A stretch of 15,370 nucleotides of DNA from a bacterium. Lineage in GTDB: Bacteria; Cyanobacteriota; Vampirovibrionia; Gastranaerophilales; Gastranaerophilaceae. Where the stretch lies: positions 1-15,370 of the forward strand of contig JAFXYU010000080.1 of assembly GCA_017541565.1 (NCBI GenBank), given 5' to 3'. The notes below the pieces were generated by a model, which saw only the letters and a list, made by a program, of their open reading frames with translations, was not told where the DNA came from and ran no database searches. Within the stretch, counting starts at the first letter, position 1. Every line of letters begins with the position of its first letter. Of this stretch, positions 14,191-15,370 are shown piece by piece. The translations under genes were made by a program, and so were the position numbers.

Positions 14191-15370
14191 ATGACAACAA
14201 TAGATCTCAACAACTTAAACAAATCTGTTAAAACAACTGTTAAACTGCAACAAGGCAGCGTTGAAAGTTTAAAATTCTTAAATGACATAGAAGGTCAAGT
14301 ACAATTTTATGAAAGCGGAAGCGATATTATTGTAAAAGCATACGGCACAAAAGAATTGTATGGCGGGGTAAAAATTGTTGATACAAGAAAAACGCTTGTT
14401 ACTTACACCTATAAAAACGGTGCAAAAGTCGGAGATATGGGTAGTTTAACTTTAACAACCGATTGGTTTAGTGCAAATCTGCTTAGTGAAATTTATGATC
14501 CGGTTAAAAAGAGAAACAAATATACAGGAACGTTTTTAAGCGAAGAAGTCAATTCCACTTCCGCTAACGAAACATTTGCACTCGGAACGGGAGAAGACCG
14601 AATAAATTTTGATTTTTCAACAAAACAGGGAAAAGACACAATAAATATTTCAAAAGGTCAAACGTTGTATCTTGATGTTCAAAACGGTGATGATTTAGAT
14701 TATAAATATACAAGAAGCGGAAATGATCTTACAATAAAAGGAACAAGATATTATGATAACCCATATAATATCAAAGCGATTGTAAGCATTGCTTCAAAAA
14801 AGAACGGTTTTATCTATAATGTCGGAATAAAAGCGTATGATTACAATGAAGAAACGCATACATACAGTAAAAATGCCGATGCTGTCATTAAACAAAGTTC
14901 GGGTGCTTTAGTCACGACATCTTATATGTTGGAAGCCTACGGACTAAAAGCCGGAAAAACATATACTATATATGCATCTTCTCCTTATTCAGTGGGTGAT
15001 ATAGAGACAAAAATATTTTTGGGACAAATACAACTTCTTAGTGATTGCATATATGATTTCACAAGGACTGCACCTATTACACAGGAATTAATCAGCCAGA
15101 TAACGCTCAAAGACTATTTCAAAAACGGAACACCGGATTGTGTTACGGGAAATCTCATTGACCAGACAGCACTTGTCGAAGTTCTAAATGAAAGTTACGA
15201 TAGAAGTGGTGCGAAAAAGGCTCAAACAATCAAAGACACTTTCTTTGATGAAGAACTCTATGGCGGAACAAACGGGGATAAAATCACTTCCTCCGGCGGT
15301 AATGACAGAATAGAAGGCGGAAAAGGAAACGACACAATCACTCTCGGAAGCGGAAACAAAGACATTTATA
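14191..15370 (+). CDS. RTX-type calcium-binding protein, N-terminal 393 residues (truncated by window edge)
   Basis: The frame opens at ATG 14191 behind AAGGAG and a good promoter and runs off the right edge without a stop. The start reads MTTIDLNNLNKSVKTTVKLQ, with no Sec signal peptide. After a long beta-rich region (about 1-355) come nonapeptide-like repeats of the GGxGxDxUx type: YGGTNGDKITSSGGNDRIEG, then GGKGNDTITLGSGN (about 357-390). Earlier, near residues 125-150, FALGTGEDRINF and KQGKDTINI look like degenerate copies. RTX repeats fold into calcium-bound beta-rolls, and such proteins are usually secreted by type I systems through a C-terminal signal, which is beyond the window here. 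Catalytic domains, if any, are not recognisable in the visible part. It could be an adhesin, toxin or hydrolase. Confidence 0.85.
   Translation, partial: MTTIDLNNLNKSVKTTVKLQQGSVESLKFLNDIEGQVQFYESGSDIIVKAYGTKELYGGVKIVDTRKTLVTYTYKNGAKVGDMGSLTLTTDWFSANLLSEIYDPVKKRNKYTGTFLSEEVNSTSANETFALGTGEDRINFDFSTKQGKDTINISKGQTLYLDVQNGDDLDYKYTRSGNDLTIKGTRYYDNPYNIKAIVSIASKKNGFIYNVGIKAYDYNEETHTYSKNADAVIKQSSGALVTTSYMLEAYGLKAGKTYTIYASSPYSVGDIETKIFLGQIQLLSDCIYDFTRTAPITQELISQITLKDYFKNGTPDCVTGNLIDQTALVEVLNESYDRSGAKKAQTIKDTFFDEELYGGTNGDKITSSGGNDRIEGGKGNDTITLGSGNKDIY

Noticed and set aside
1..15370. CRISPR array, rRNA genes or insertion sequence with transposase
   Set aside because: No regularly spaced repeats, rRNA signatures or transposase frames were found on either strand.

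Overview
The window is a low-GC bacterial chromosome segment of about 15.4 kb. It mixes housekeeping genes (gyrB, hsp20, priA, tRNA-Pro) with accessory material. The GyrB fragment carries the long insert near its C-terminus typical of many Gram-negative gyrases, and there is an RTX-type protein at the right edge. One of the hypothetical proteins and the RTX N-terminus look like gut-associated Gastranaerophilales (Melainabacteria-like) proteins. That attribution is only an impression from family style and base composition; no sequence search was possible.

Layout. (1) 1-1544: 3' part of gyrB, ending in a hairpin terminator. (2) 1549-4566: a compact restriction-modification-like cassette. It holds a leftward Xre-type regulator, a rightward EcoRI-type adenine methyltransferase, and a DUF262-HNH nuclease whose start codon overlaps the methyltransferase stop. 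The cassette is bracketed by two related 48-bp terminator-like sequences in inverted orientation. (3) 4707-5171: small heat-shock protein, then a perfect 18-bp inverted repeat, then priA (5285-7489). (4) 7530-9446: a GT2 glycosyltransferase fused to a radical SAM/SPASM-like domain, followed by a SEC-C-tailed protein of unknown function (9514-10764). (5) 10765-11369: a non-coding stretch with a GC-rich structured element that duplicates the 5' end of the following tRNA-Pro(CGG), the tRNA itself, and a multi-hairpin element after it. (6) 11370-12257: two tandem paralogous small membrane proteins. (7) 12260-13026 (minus): a class-3-lipase-like hydrolase whose original start appears cut off by a 1-nt frameshift. 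(8) 13363-13881 (minus): a hypothetical protein with an internal repeat. (9) 13999-14076: a palindromic intergenic repeat. (10) 14191 to the edge: the N-terminal 393 residues of an RTX-like protein.

A theme visible across the window is leaderless expression. Five genes (xre, priA, the GT2-radical SAM fusion and both small membrane proteins) have a sigma70-type -10 box only 6-7 nt before the ATG and no Shine-Dalgarno sequence. Transcription would therefore start at or next to the start codon. Other genes (hsp20, SEC-C, the 172-aa protein, the RTX gene) have ordinary purine-rich ribosome binding sites. The most system-like unit is the EcoRI-type methyltransferase/DUF262-HNH pair: methyltransferase-mediated self-marking combined with a DUF262 (GmrSD/ParB-like) nuclease instead of a conventional EcoRI-like endonuclease, probably under control of the divergent Xre protein.
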